Source of the DNA: Mangifera indica
Taxonomy: Eukaryota > Streptophyta > Magnoliopsida > Sapindales > Anacardiaceae
Length of the DNA: 64,000 bases
NCBI RefSeq assembly: GCF_011075055.1
Contig: NC_058149.1
Span: 7,198,449 to 7,262,448 of the forward strand
Direction: 5' to 3'
Shown: positions 38,901 through 50,079 of the stretch, piece by piece
How the letters are laid out: the number at the start of each line of letters is the position of its first letter
Numbering within the stretch: the stretch's first letter is position 1
The notes under the pieces: generated by a model
The model's database searches: none
Told to the model about the DNA's origin: nothing
Seen by the model: only the letters and a program-made list of their open reading frames with translations
Position numbers and translations under genes: made by a program

Positions 38901-41900
38901 ATCATTTTCCAAGCACTATAAAGATTACCTTTCAAATAATATGGAAAATACATTTGTGCTGAAGTGTGCATAAAATTATGTTTAGCATCTTCAAATGGTA
39001 GCAATTTTCAAATGGTGCAAGATCTATTCTTAAGATTTTCTAACAGTTAGACACCAGCAATAGAAACAACGTGTTTGAAGTTTAATGACTAGCATAACCA
39101 TACTGATTGAACCAATTTGGCTCCATGGAACTGAATAAGCTCAGTTTCTAACCATGAGAAAGAAGATTGAAAACGTACCCCCGGGCTGTCTTTCCATGAA
39201 CCCACCAGTGGCCAGTATTAAACACAAGAATGTCAGCCTGCTTCCATCGGTTGGCTGTCTTGTCAATTTGATCAATTGACAGAGTTGGATTTGAACTGCC
39301 ATAGTTATTCAGGCGGGTACCTTCCTTCACAAGGAAATGTGATCTCACAAATTCCACAGTACAATTATAGTCCTGCCAAGCATTTGACAGAACTTGCAAA
39401 TTATAATAGAATAGCCATTGATTCAACATACTTCTAAGTCAACCTCAAAATGCTAAGAGCATAAATGAACTGTTGTGTACGCTTAGTGATGCTTAAATGT
39501 GAATTTTAAAAGAGCTAGAAAAAGAAAAAGAAAAAAGAGAACTGTTTATCATGAAATAATTAAATAATCATTCTGTTATATGCAAATGAGAAAATTCTGG
39601 CCAAGGTATGGCAAAAATTATAGTAGAACACAACACACACCGCTTTGGCTCTGTTCAAAAAGTCCAAAGACCCAAGTAACAAGCTGCCCACCACAATGAT
39701 AAATCACATGCAAATGCAATGCTTTAATAAAAGAGAAGATAATTCATTAAGGAAGTAAATTTCAATTAAACACAGATTTAAAAACTAAAAATAGATAAGA
39801 GATTATACTAATAAAGTTTGAATTACCAGAAATTTGAATACATAGTATCCCCTTCCCTTTGTTATTTTGTAGCCATGGATCTCATACATTCTGCTCTTAT
39901 CAGCCAGGCCTTCACGGAGGAGGCATAATAGTGACTCAAACTGATTTCGATTCATGGAATCTCCAACAAGCATTAGCCTTTTACTTCTCAGTCTCTCCAA
40001 AAAGTCTGTCGCATTAAACCTACCAATGAAAGGAAATTATGAAAATAGTGAACTTAATAACTATTTGGAAAAAAGGAAAATCCAATAGGTTTTTTTATTC
40101 AATATTTCAATCAATTGCTGATGGAATTTGTGAGGTTATGTGGATATATTAGAAGAATAAAGGTTCCTACTCCACCAATGTAGGTGTGCTGGGATATTAA
40201 GGTCACAACTGCAATTGCTCACAACTCGGTCTTCATGACCAAAGCAAAACACATTGAAGTTGACAAGCACTTTATTAAAGAAAAGATTGATAGTGGAGTG
40301 ATTTGTATGTTATATATTCTAACTATTAGCCACGTTGTTGATGCTCTAATGAAAGGGTTGCACAATAAACAATTTGACAGCCTTGTTAGCAAGCTGACTA
40401 TGGAAGATATCTTCAAGTCAGTTTGCGCGGGAGTGTGGAAAAAAGGAAAATCCAATTGGGTTTCTTGATTCTCCCAATCTCGACTTCCTAATTTATGAAA
40501 TATTGTTTCTTGTTCTTAGCTAGGAGATCTTGTAAATAAAGTAGATAGTAATTGTGTTGTATTTAAGGAGTTATTTTAGTTCCCTAAATTAGAGATCTTT
40601 TTCCCTATAAGAAGAGGTTAATTGTCATGTAATTGTGTAAGTTGAAATAGAATTGTTTTTCTCATTTATCTCTCTCTCTCTCTCTCTCGGCTCATAAACT
40701 CCAAAACATTTAAACTAGAAATCGAGTAAAAAAGGAAGTAAGAAAAAGGACTGCATTGAACATTCAGGAAAAACAACTTGGCTAATGTATAAGTGGAGTG
40801 AAACATAAGGCCTTTGAGTTAAGGTGATGTTGCAAGTTCTAGATTGGCATTTCCAATAATTCAATGCTACACCTGAAAGAAGAATCAAAACAGCCACTAC
40901 ATTCAGAGGCTAGAAGTTCACTGACTATATTGATAATCTACATTCCAAAGAAACGAGATTAAGCAACAAGATGCCTTAGGTTATGCATATGGTATAAAGC
41001 TCTTAGTGATCAATTAGGTTTGAAAGCTTGAATTAGATTGAGTCTAAGCAGTTGTTTTTCCTGTTGTAAGCTGCAGAGAGGAACTGAGAAATTTTTGAAA
41101 ATTTACAATGATGAAACAGAAATTTGATTGGTTTATTTGCATAAGAGACAAAAAGCTAAAGGAAAAAAGCCAGTCCTGGCAAAGTTGGAAAACTAAAGAA
41201 TGACTGAAAATATCATTTTTAGGCACAGAAAGTTGAAAAAGAAAATCTGAATCTTCAAGATGATAGCAAATTTAGCCGGAAAGTTCACCAGTTAAAAATA
41301 ATTAAAAAGGTGGGCCCTCCACCAATTGAAGGCCATGGTCATATATTTTAACCAAAATTATGACAGGGAAAACTGTGACTGATAATAAAATTATGACACA
41401 ATGCATTATAAGGAGTACCTGAGTGGATCTTGAATTTCTCCCAAAAAGGGTCAGAGAGTGACAAATATCCATTACCCTTGGCAAGGCCTCAATTCAGCCC
41501 ACCAAGCCAAACTCTCTAAAACATCCCAAAAGTAAATTAATTCAAGACTCCTGCTACAAATTCACAACTAATCTCATTTTTACAATAAATAATAGGCAAG
41601 ATACATGTTATGCCTAATGCCATGTTGATAGCAACAAATGAAACATTGCACATGTGCTCATTTTTCAATTTGCACACAGAATTCTATTTATTTTCATAAG
41701 CTAGAATTATATACAGATAATTATAATATTATTTATGTACAGAAATTATCAAAAAACATGATCTACTAATACTAAGTTTGTTGCCACTAATATGTCACCT
41801 ATTGGCATTTACAGCTCATACCCTTGTACACTATAAGTTTCATTATCTAGTTTTATTACCACCATCACTTTTTTTTTTTTCAAAAATCCTCAGACATTCA

Positions 41901-44900
41901 TTACACCTTTAGAAAGTTGCACAATGTAGATATATACTCAATCAAGCTAGTGGGACAGAGGAAAATGGATCAAGACATAAAATACAAGAGAACAAACACA
42001 AAAGCATATCTAAAGGGATAAATAAATTACTCATTTTCAAGAGGCTCACCACTTCACCATACTAATGGAATGTTTAAAAGAAAGTGAGGGACAAACATAA
42101 AAGGCAGATAAAGCATGATGTTCAAAAGTAATTCTGTTAATAAAAGAAATGTTGATTAAACTTTCAAAATTAAAAGTGCATCAATTTCTTCTATATATCC
42201 AATGTCAAGGTTGAGGCGTGAGACCAATCCTTAGGTGAAATAGATAAAAAAATTACTAAAATAAGCAAAAGAAAAAGAAAAAACTTTGCTCTTTTGATGA
42301 AACAGTTCCTTTACAGCTGTTATTATGGTGTGTTCTATATAGAGAACTACGCCTTCTAATATGTTTTGAGATCAGATGCCCTATTAAGCTCATTGGGAGA
42401 AGAGTCAAGAAAAAGGATCAGTGCACACTAAATAATTAATTAGAAACATTAGTACAGAGCAGTTGTTAATGAGCTTGAAAGGTGTCTAACCTCAGAACAC
42501 ACCATAACAACAGTTGTTAAGGAACTATTTGATCAAGACAGAAAGAATCTTCAGGCTGGCCAAGGTCATAAATTGGTACTTATCATATTCAAAGGGAGTG
42601 CCAAAAACTATAGCTCTACGGATGATTTGGTGGTATTTAGTGAAAACACCTAGTAGACCCTCTTGAACAACAATGAAGAATACAAGTCATTTAGCATTAA
42701 ATGCAACCAGACTTTTGGGGAATGAGTTAAGAAGCTCTAAGTTTGTTAATATATACTCTTGAGGTGACAGAGTTTGACAACACATTCAGTGATGCACTCT
42801 GTCACAACACATTTGAGGTTGTAAAGTGATTTTGAGTAAGCACTTCAAGGAAGAAAGTCTATTTTGTGTTTGGGAAGTATTTGGAACTATAGGCATTGTA
42901 ATAAATAGGAAGGAATGAGAAGAGAGAAGGGAGAGAAAACTAAAAATGTAATAAAAGAAATGATAATAAACTAGGGGGAAAAGTATAATTTGTACTTAGG
43001 TTGAACCTTATGCAAGGTAGCGAAATCGATCCTTATTTCTTTTATAAACTATTTTAAAATTAAAACTTAAATGCCCTACTTATAAAAGAAAAAACAGTAG
43101 CCCTGAATCCACCACACCTCCTCGCACAACTTGAATGTTAGCAAAACTTACAACCCTAAGACCTTAACTCTCAAACAATTAAACATAACGAACTTATAGC
43201 CTATCCATGACAACAACAGTCATCCCAATTACCTCCTTGAAATCTAGGACAACCTTGTGGAATGCTGACTACTTTGACCATTCTTTGTCACCTAATGTAG
43301 TTGAAGACGAGTGTAATATGCATAACTATGCCCATGACAACTTACAACAACTTGTCACCCGATGTCCTCATCCCAATTACCTCATGGAATCCCTTATTTC
43401 TATCATTTTCATTATCTCCTTTGACCTCGAATCCATAATCATCATTCATTCAATCATACCCTGGTAACCCTGCTCCAATTCATCAATAAGTCCTTCCATT
43501 CTTGTCGTAACCATCCCAAAGTTGTCACTCTGATACCACTTTGATGCAACCTTATGAATCATTGCTCAACACAACAATTATTTGCACAAAGTATAAGGAG
43601 AGGGGGGAAAAAAGGATTATTGGAGCTGGAAAGGTGTACTTTTATTGAATGGGAAACAAGAAAACAACTAGTCAATACACTATTACTGGTGTCAATACAA
43701 AGACAGCAAATAAACTCCAAACCACTACAGATACATATGCAATTCAAGGGACCAATTACCCCCACTAATGGAGTAACTAGGCCAATTGAGATTAGCCATA
43801 ATCTCTATGCAAATGTCGGCTCCATCGTCATTTATGGCTCAAGACTAACTACAAAGCATTTTCAATCTCAATGTCTTGCAAAGATTTTTATGAATAGCTT
43901 CTTGCTCCAATCAACAATGAGTTCAACAATTCCTCCTTCCAACATGAGCTCATGATATAAATGCATGCTCTTCAACTTCTCAGCAATTAATTGATTATGT
44001 ATCCCCAATCCTTATTTGTTCTTCTAATGCTTCAAATAAGATTAATTTTACCAAACTAAAATAACACTACAACAATTGAATAATCCACCAACAAGAAACT
44101 TGCAACCAATATGTGCAACTTTAACTCAACTTAGGTATGTTTTTCATTCCCTAATGACAAGCAGTCAGCTCTCTATTGTATAATTATTACAAAACATAAG
44201 TCTTTAAGGCCATAAAATGCCTCATTGCCCACACCCTCCAAAACAAATTCACCAATTTTATTTATTTTCAATTGTCAACGAAACAAGAGAATATGAATCA
44301 TGACCTTGACTCACTATTTTATCAAACAACAAATCAACTAATATAGAACTTGAAAGCAATATGCAACTTAAAATCACAGGTGTTTGTCCGTGAATTTACA
44401 TTCCCCTTTTACATGATTATAAACTCGAAATTTGTTCCTATCTGTTTATTGTAAATTTATTGAAATTATACTTTGATGGGCTAACATGAAAATAAACTAT
44501 AAAAAATTGTAAAAAGACCCTTATGATTTTAAAGTCTAATTAAAGACCAAATTGGATTACTACTATAGAAAGATTGAAGAAGATACCTAGGAAGATCACA
44601 AGCATCAGGCTTCCATCGCCATCTGAGATATGAGGAATCTTGCCGTCCATTGGTTTGGCAATCATATGCTTCGTCTACATAGGGGCACGAACCTGGTCTA
44701 TAAATTGGATACTCTTCGTCTCTCACCCAACTCCCCATATAAAAATTACAAATGTGAAGTTTCTCAAACTCACTAGCCAAACCACTCTCATTTTTAGCAG
44801 AAGTCCAAGTAATGGAATCTTCTGTTGGTGGGTTAACATTCTCAAAGGACTCAATTTCCGGTTTCTCAGAAGTTTGAGTAGTAATTAAAGATATGGTCGC

Positions 44901-45185
44901 ATTTGTTGATGGGCTGAGTGGTACGGAGCCCGGGTCAAAGTCGGACTCAGGTGACTTAACAAGGACTGTGAGAGGGAACAAGTCCCCGTGAAAAGAGATA
45001 GAAGGCTCTAGACTGCGTTTGGAGAAGAGAAAAATACTTAGGAAGAACAAGACAAGGATCACGGACGTAATTGCGTAAAGGTTCTTGCCGCCCATTTGCG
45101 TTTTATGTTTCCCAGACAGAGACACCAATGCCGTCTCATTATAGGGAAGAATAATCTCCCACCCTCGGATCTGGGGTTTTATCAT
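32931..45185 (-). CDS. Trichome birefringence-like (TBR/TBL) O-acetyltransferase, five exons
   Basis: Exons on the minus strand: 45185-44587, 40019-39827, 39372-39179, 38803-38645 and 33240-32931. All junctions are GT-AG and in phase, giving 484 codons, or 454 if the second ATG at 45095 is used. The second start is more typical, because [10 protein letters not shown] leads straight into the single membrane anchor (residues about 36-55), making a Golgi type II protein. The Cys-rich PMR5N/TBL domain spans about 144-200 ([20 protein letters not shown]). The PC-esterase domain carries GDS at 219-221 ([12 protein letters not shown]), [10 protein letters not shown] at 315-324 and the DxxH pair D453/H456 ([10 protein letters not shown]). 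TBL proteins acetylate wall polysaccharides such as xylan, mannan or pectin; the motifs fit the TBR/TBL1-11 branch, but the substrate cannot be read from sequence. Introns 1 and 4 (4567 and 5404 nt) are bloated by transposon debris; introns 2 and 3 are 454 and 375 nt. Confidence 0.93.
34308..34609. mobile_element. hAT-type MITE, copy 1, 8-bp TSD
   Basis: The left end is TAGGGGTTAATTCAAG; the right end, reversed, is CAAGGGTGGATTCGAG. The flanks are TTTGCATT (34300-34307) and TTTGCATC (34610-34617). The interior is rich in AGCTTGAGCTC-type palindromic steps. A one-frame open stretch crossing it is not a gene. Confidence 0.75.
35632..35932. mobile_element. hAT-type MITE, copy 2 (duplicated with its host block)
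   Basis: Same element and same flanks as copy 1: TTTGCATT at 35624-35631 and TTTGCATC at 35933-35940. The identical flanks show that it was copied as part of the 1.33-kb duplication and was not inserted independently. Confidence 0.75.
37110..37690 (-). pseudogene. Ty3-gypsy gag C-terminus and protease remnant
   Basis: The minus-strand translation has [15 protein letters not shown] followed by [10 protein letters not shown], the usual segment ahead of the protease in plant gypsy elements. Farther on are [12 protein letters not shown] and [15 protein letters not shown], matching the aspartic protease D-x-G region (VLIDNGSS type in relatives). Stops interrupt the part between them. The blocks at 36440-36850 and 35090-35520 appear to be the next part of the same polyprotein. 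Confidence 0.75.
37743..37835. repeat. 46-bp tandem duplication
   Basis: AAGTGCAGTGTATTCACTAT followed by GGCAAGGGAATGGAACATGG begins at 37743 and again at 37789. The units are practically identical, so the duplication is young compared with the surrounding decayed sequence. Confidence 0.9.
38000..38510. mobile_element. Probable hAT-type repeat
   Basis: The right edge reads, on the minus strand, TAGGGGTGTAAACGAAAAAC, a typical hAT MITE end, with GAGCTC/AAGCTT-rich sequence inside. The left edge near TAGCTGTTTGGTTCGAAAAA is weaker, and no matching 8-bp flanks were found. Confidence 0.45.
40064..40694 (+). mobile_element. Ty1-copia remnant with internal deletion, in TBL intron 1
   Basis: A plus-strand translation from about 40115 gives [10 protein letters not shown], then [44 protein letters not shown] and GVWKK, the C-terminal RNase H part of copia polyproteins. 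The 3' LTR seems to begin at TGTGGAAAAAAGG (about 40433) right after GCGGGAG, a purine tract, and to end near 40694. The first 30-odd bases of an LTR (TTTGGAAAAAAGG...) also lie at 40064, directly joined to the polyprotein part, so nearly everything between was deleted. A (TC)n run lies at 40667-40688. Confidence 0.8.
40700..43190. other. Central intron 1 of TBL, no gene seen
   Basis: AT-rich sequence without recognisable domains or RNA genes. Short open stretches near 40715, 41044 and 41302 show no family features. The sequence is probably old repeat or plain intron. Confidence 0.4.
43200..44150 (-). mobile_element. LTR retrotransposon 5' end (LTR, PBS, leader), minus orientation
   Basis: On the minus strand TGGTATCAGAGTGAC (43538-43524) matches the primer-binding site for initiator Met-tRNA, two or three bases after an LTR end TGCATCA at about 43542. 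The LTR would extend rightwards to about 44150 (end not fixed). Bases 43200-43500 would be leader or gag start. The open stretch at 43554-43955 lies inside the LTR and is not a gene. Confidence 0.6.
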
Positions 45186-45560
45186 TTGAGCGGTTAGATT
45201 ATTTGGGTACGCAGTTATCGTATGTTTTAAAATAAAATTAAGTCAAATTATTTGCATTTAAATAATTATATTTGTATATTAAAATAAGCGAAATTGAAAT
45301 TTTTACCCTCATTTGAATTTACGTATACATTTATATCACATTTTTGTACTCTAAACATTTTTACCATTTTATAAGAGAGGATGTCTAAATTACTCTTATC
45401 TTCAACCTTAAAAAACTAAAACTAAGTTTTCAGTATTACTTATTTTTAATGTACTATAGAGAGAAAAAATATATAAATATTTAATATCAATATATTATGA
45501 TTAATATATTATGATTATTGAATTTTATGTCTGAATTTATTTTTATGTCCAAATTACGAA
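45186..45560 (-). promoter_or_regulatory. Presumed TBL promoter region
   Basis: The AT-rich interval upstream of the first ATG, between the gene and the GCCAACCCTT cluster. No specific motif is strong enough to name. Confidence 0.35.
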
Positions 45561-45629
45561 AATATTGGCGTTATTTCATCTGAAAATACTTTTTTAAAAA
45601 ATTATGCATAATAGTAAAATAAAAGGAAC

Positions 45630-45910
45630 GCCAACCCTTTAAAAGTTTAGAACAATAAAATAAAAGGGTTGACGCAGCGCTAAGGGTTGACGTCAACGCT
45701 AACCCTTTTTAATTTTATAAAGAGCAAATAAGGGTTCGCCAACCCTTGGTTGGAAAGGGTGGGCTCACACCAACCCTTTTATAACACCAACCCTTTTATT
45801 TTATTTTATAAAAAGGTGTGCCATGTCTACCCTTTTTCAATTGAAGGCTTGGCCAGTGCCAAGTCTTTTTTATTCAAAGGTGTCCACGACGCCAACCCTT
45901 TTCTAACATT
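45630..45910. repeat. Dense GCCAACCCTT / AAGGGTTGGCG motif cluster
   Basis: About eleven copies of AACCCTT or its complement AAGGGTT lie in 280 bases, in mixed orientation, often extended to GCCAACCCTTTT or AAAAGGGTTGACG. TTTTATTTTATAAA-like spacers separate them. It looks like the repetitive end of an uncharacterised transposon. No gene is visible. Confidence 0.7.
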
Positions 45911-46804
45911 TTCTTAAATTTGTTGTAACTGTTTTTTTTAAATTAAACGTCAATTTTTTATTTTTTTTCAATTAAATCTTATCAAATGATTTTTTTGGAG
46001 TATCATAGTAGTTGGGGTCTAATATAAGGTATGATGGATTACTCTTTTTATTTTATATCATTACTTTAAAGAATTCTTAATCTGAAAATTTTGTTTTATT
46101 TTTCAGCTTTTTCCCTCTTTATTTTGTTTTTGAAGCATTGGTTCCATTTTAAAGCATTTGTTCTATTTTTCACAGTACAGTTTCAAAGTTGTAGATAAAA
46201 AGAGAGAGAGTAAATTTCAAGAGAAAAAAAAAATTTCTGCATGGGTCATTTAAAGAGGGGTATTTTGGAAAAATAAATTATTGTTGTAGTATATTTGTTT
46301 AAGTTTTGAAATAAATGACATATATGTATACACGAATTAAAAAAAGGCTAAAAATTTCAATTTCCCTTAAAATATTCTATCACTAAGTGATTTTGGAGAT
46401 GTGATAGAGAATGGGGGAAGAACAAGAAGAAATTGATTTGGCTATGAGGTGTGTAGACTCTTTTCTTAAATTTGATCTCGAATAGATGAAACCTTTTGAA
46501 ATATCATTTAGTTTTTGTTATTCAAACTATTTTATATGAGTTAATTTCTATTTATAATTTTAAAATAATATAAATTCATATTTAACATTCAACAAATCTT
46601 TGGAATTTTACCGATTACAAATATTAAAAATTTTCTATAGAAATTATATATGTTTAAATGAATGAGATATCAAGTACATCAAGTGAGAAAATAAAGAAGG
46701 TTATCGAAGGTTTTACGAGTACACAATTAACTAAGACTTAAATTGGAAATGAGAAAACCAATTTTAGTGTATGATCAGACACCTAAACAATTGTAAAGAT
46801 TAGC

Positions 46805-46858
46805 GATATCTATTAGGATAAATGCACTGGTAAATCTATTAGGATAAATGCACTGGTA
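46805..46858. repeat. Short tandem duplication, about 26-27 bp
   Basis: ATCTATTAGGATAAATGCAC, followed by TGGTA, occurs twice in direct succession. Confidence 0.9.
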
Positions 46859-46951
46859 TATGAATAATCATAATCATTTACTTGTGAATGAACATAACAT
46901 TTGCATCGTAATCTTCTACTCGTAATAGACACAATTTTTACCTTTTAAAAA

Positions 46952-47869
46952 GGTCAAAGGTCTTATTCCCATCTAATGATTAGTTTTTTCTTAAGTTTCT
47001 ATATATTACTTTAAAAAATATAAATACTTACTCATTTATTAATCTTTTTTAGTTAATGTCAAAAGTAAAATCGTTATTTAGTAAATATATTTAAAAAAAC
47101 TAAAAATTTATCACATTTCTCCCCTAAACAATTTTTCTTTTACCCAAGATTTGAAAAATGACAAATTCCCCCCAGGGTTTGGAATTTTTTGCAGGTGGTT
47201 CTTTGACAACTAGAGCCAACCTCCCCCACCCACCTTTCATCGATTGTTGAAGAAGAAGGAAGGGCAATCGCTTTTATCTTTGTCTAATGCTTGAACGACT
47301 CTTGAAGGGGACGTCCTGCCATTAGCCTATCTTGGCCACGACACTTGATTTGGCCAAAACATTGATAAGATGATGCTCAAGCAACAACGAGGATGTTTAG
47401 ACAATGTTGGGATGATAATAAGAGATGCTCAGCGACATTAAGGAGACGAATCACACGACCAAGATTCAAGCATCGTGGTCAAGATCCATCCCCCTTTGAG
47501 TGTAGGACAAATCGGTTGGTCTTCCTTCTTCTTCTGCCACCAATGAAAGATAGGTAGGGACGGTTGGCTCTAGTGGTCAGAGAAACCTTTGGAAAAAATT
47601 TCGAACCCTAAGGGAAATTTATCACTTTTCAAACCTTGGGTGGGGGTGGGGGTGGTGGTAAAAGCGGGGAGAAAATTGTTAGATTTTTAAACTTAAGGGA
47701 AAAATATGATAAATTTTTAGTTTTTTTTAAATATATTTGTTAAATGAAAATTTTATATTTGACAATAACTTGAAAAATTAACAGATAAATAGGTATTTGA
47801 GTTTTTTAAAATTAATGAATGAGAACTTGAGAAAACACTAATATTTGAGTAGGAATAAGTCCTTTGACC
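46952..47869. mobile_element. MULE-type MITE, 918 bp, perfect 9-bp TSD
   Basis: TTTTAAAAA flanks both ends (46943-46951 and 47870-47878). The termini are GGTCAAAGGTCTTATTCC (left) and, reversed, GGTCAAAGGACTTATTCC (right). Inverted similarity continues for several hundred bases inward (AAATATATTTAAAAAAACTA, AAATTTATCA, CTCCCC, then a CCAAC and CTTCTTCTTC segment), so most of the element can fold back on itself. The 9-bp duplication fits Mutator-type transposition. Confidence 0.85.
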
Positions 47870-48077
47870 TTTTAAAAAATTATTTTAAATTCAAATGAAA
47901 AATTAAAATAACTGTTTAATAATTAAAATATAGCTGACTATGTCACAAAATACCTCAAAATACTAAACAATATCAAATAAATTCTACAAAATTCATAGAA
48001 CACTCATTCTATGAATGGAATGCCCATTCCATGTGCTTGTAAAATTAATGGAATGTTTGTTCCATATGTCTCTAGAG

Positions 48078-48868
48078 GGCCAAAAGACTTATTCTCATCC
48101 AAGGTTTGGTGCATTTCCAAAGTCCCGCCCATAGGGTTTCAAAAACCTAAAGTCTCACCCATCATCGAAGTTCTGTTAAATTTTTCAGTTAGAGTAACAT
48201 CCACAAATATGTCTTAAAGGTAAATCAGTTTTTTTGCACATGTTAATGTGATTTGAAAGCCAAAATATGAGTTTTGGGTGATACACGACTGTGTTTAGGG
48301 AGATCATACTTTTATGTCATGCCACGTCAATTGGATAAGATTGATTTCGTACAATTTCAAAATTAAGTGACACACAATCATATGCCTCGTGTACATGCTC
48401 ATATGTGTGTAACGCATTTTTAGTTTATATATGGCACGTTGCTGCATTTTTAGGATTACAATTTTATAATCCTTAAACACATGATTCCTCTAGGAATTGA
48501 GTGTGAGAGAAGCTTGATCATTCGGTTTTTCAAGTTGGAAAACCACGGGGAAGGGAGGTGGTGGGAAGGTTGGCCGATGACCTTCCTAGAATGGTCATCA
48601 GATTTGGAAAAATCAAACCTTAAGGGAAAAATACAACTTTTCAAACTCTTGGGTGAAGTGAAATTATTAGTTTTTAAAATTAAATAAGTAAAATGAGATA
48701 TAATTTTATTTATTTTAATATTAAAATTAAAATAATAATTTTACCCTTATAACTAACTGAAAAATTTAACGGAAGTTAGATAATGGATAAGTATTTTGGT
48801 TTTTAAAAGCTTGTGAGTAAAACTTTGTGAATGAACTAAACCTTAGGTGAGAACAAGTCTTTTGGTCG
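48078..48868. mobile_element. MULE-type MITE, 791 bp, perfect 9-bp TSD
   Basis: TCTCTAGAG flanks both ends (48069-48077 and 48869-48877). The left end is GGCCAAAAGACTTATTCTCA; the reversed right end is CGACCAAAAGACTTGTTCTC. AAGGTTTGGTGCATTTCC and its inverse continue inward, as does GTTAAATTTTTCAGTTAG. It belongs to the same broad group as the element at 46952. Open stretches at 48456-48687 are part of it. Confidence 0.85.
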
Positions 48869-49394
48869 TCTCTAGAGTTCATGTAAAGCTCGTTACATAT
48901 GAAACAACTAAGAACAAGTTTGTTCTACCAAACCATTTTAGAATGACTTAAGTAATTTTACTCATTAACGCCCATTCTAAGCTTTAATTTTTGGTCCTCA
49001 ACATAGAACGTGTGTTCCATAGAAGGAATTCTCGTTCTAATTTTAATTATGCTCATTCATTTAATTTAGAACACCTGTTCCTATTACAATTATTTAGTGT
49101 CCAATCTTAAATGTTATTTTTATATTACGTATCTTTTATTCTTATTTCACTATAGGTTTGACTTGTCTTAACATTACAAGCTACCATTAAATCCAACTTT
49201 TTTTGACTTGTTTATAAAATTAACGATAGCCTTAGCTTCAAACTAAGATTTGTAAATATAAATTTAAAATTGTTACCAAAATAAATCAATCGTATTAATT
49301 CTTTAATTAAATAACACTATTATATCTCTGTGTTTCATCTTAGTATTCATGAATATTTATGTGTGTCACACTTTTTTAGTAGTGGCATCACTAC

Positions 49395-49560
49395 TTGTAT
49401 TTACAAGTAATATTATACATACTCACTTTAAATACACAAATAGATACATATTTATGTGTGTCATTATATGATTAAGTGTTACTTTATCTTTAATTTAAAA
49501 TCATCAAATCACATGATAACACATACCGAATGTGTGTTCATTTATATATTATCATTGATT
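49395..49560. mobile_element. Palindromic AT-rich MITE (family of 32045)
   Basis: The GTGTCATTATATGATTAAGT core is followed by its inverse AAATCATCAAATCACATGAT and ACACAT arms. Same family as 32045-32340 and 53940-54078. Confidence 0.5.
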
Positions 49561-49587
49561 TTGAGATCAATATTAAACTTCAATAAA

Positions 49588-50077
49588 GATACATTTGGTT
49601 TGAATAATATTTTATCACCAAAATTAAAAGATTACTTTAAAAATTGATTACCTAAAAGATTAGTAAGTATAAATGATTACTATATTTGATAAAATTTGAT
49701 AGATATAAATAATTTTTATATTTGGTTAGAGGTAACAAAAAAATACTTATATATTATTTTGTGTAAATGCCTTTTTTAAGTGTAATTATTCAAAAATAAT
49801 TTTTATGTTACTTATTATATTAATTGAAATAAGATTAATTTTATCCTAAAAATTAATAAATAAGAATATAATTATAATAAAATCAAAATTACATTGATAA
49901 TTTTTTAATATATAAGATTGAGATGGTAATAAGATTACCATTTATATTATTTATCACATCACCATTAGTAATAAAAGATTACCGAAATCTTTTATTACTT
50001 ATAAATCAAATAAAGTCATGTAAATAATAAAATATAGATAACTAAATAATCTTTATCTACCCTAAACCAAATGCCCT
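49588..50077. mobile_element. PIF/Harbinger-like MITE
   Basis: The left end is GATACATTTGGTTTGAATA; the reversed right end is GGGCATTTGGTTTAGGGTAG. The interior carries repeated AAAGATTAC/GTAATC steps in both orientations, typical of GGGCATTTGGTTT MITEs. The 3-bp target duplication is not clear. Confidence 0.65.
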
Positions 50078-50079
50078 AA

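Noticed and set aside
40667..40688. (TC)n run as a core promoter pyrimidine patch
   Set aside because: It lies inside a copia LTR remnant in an intron and precedes no gene.
43554..43955. Open frame of 133 codons (+)
   Set aside because: Lies inside the probable minus-orientation LTR that ends at 43542; no recognised domain.
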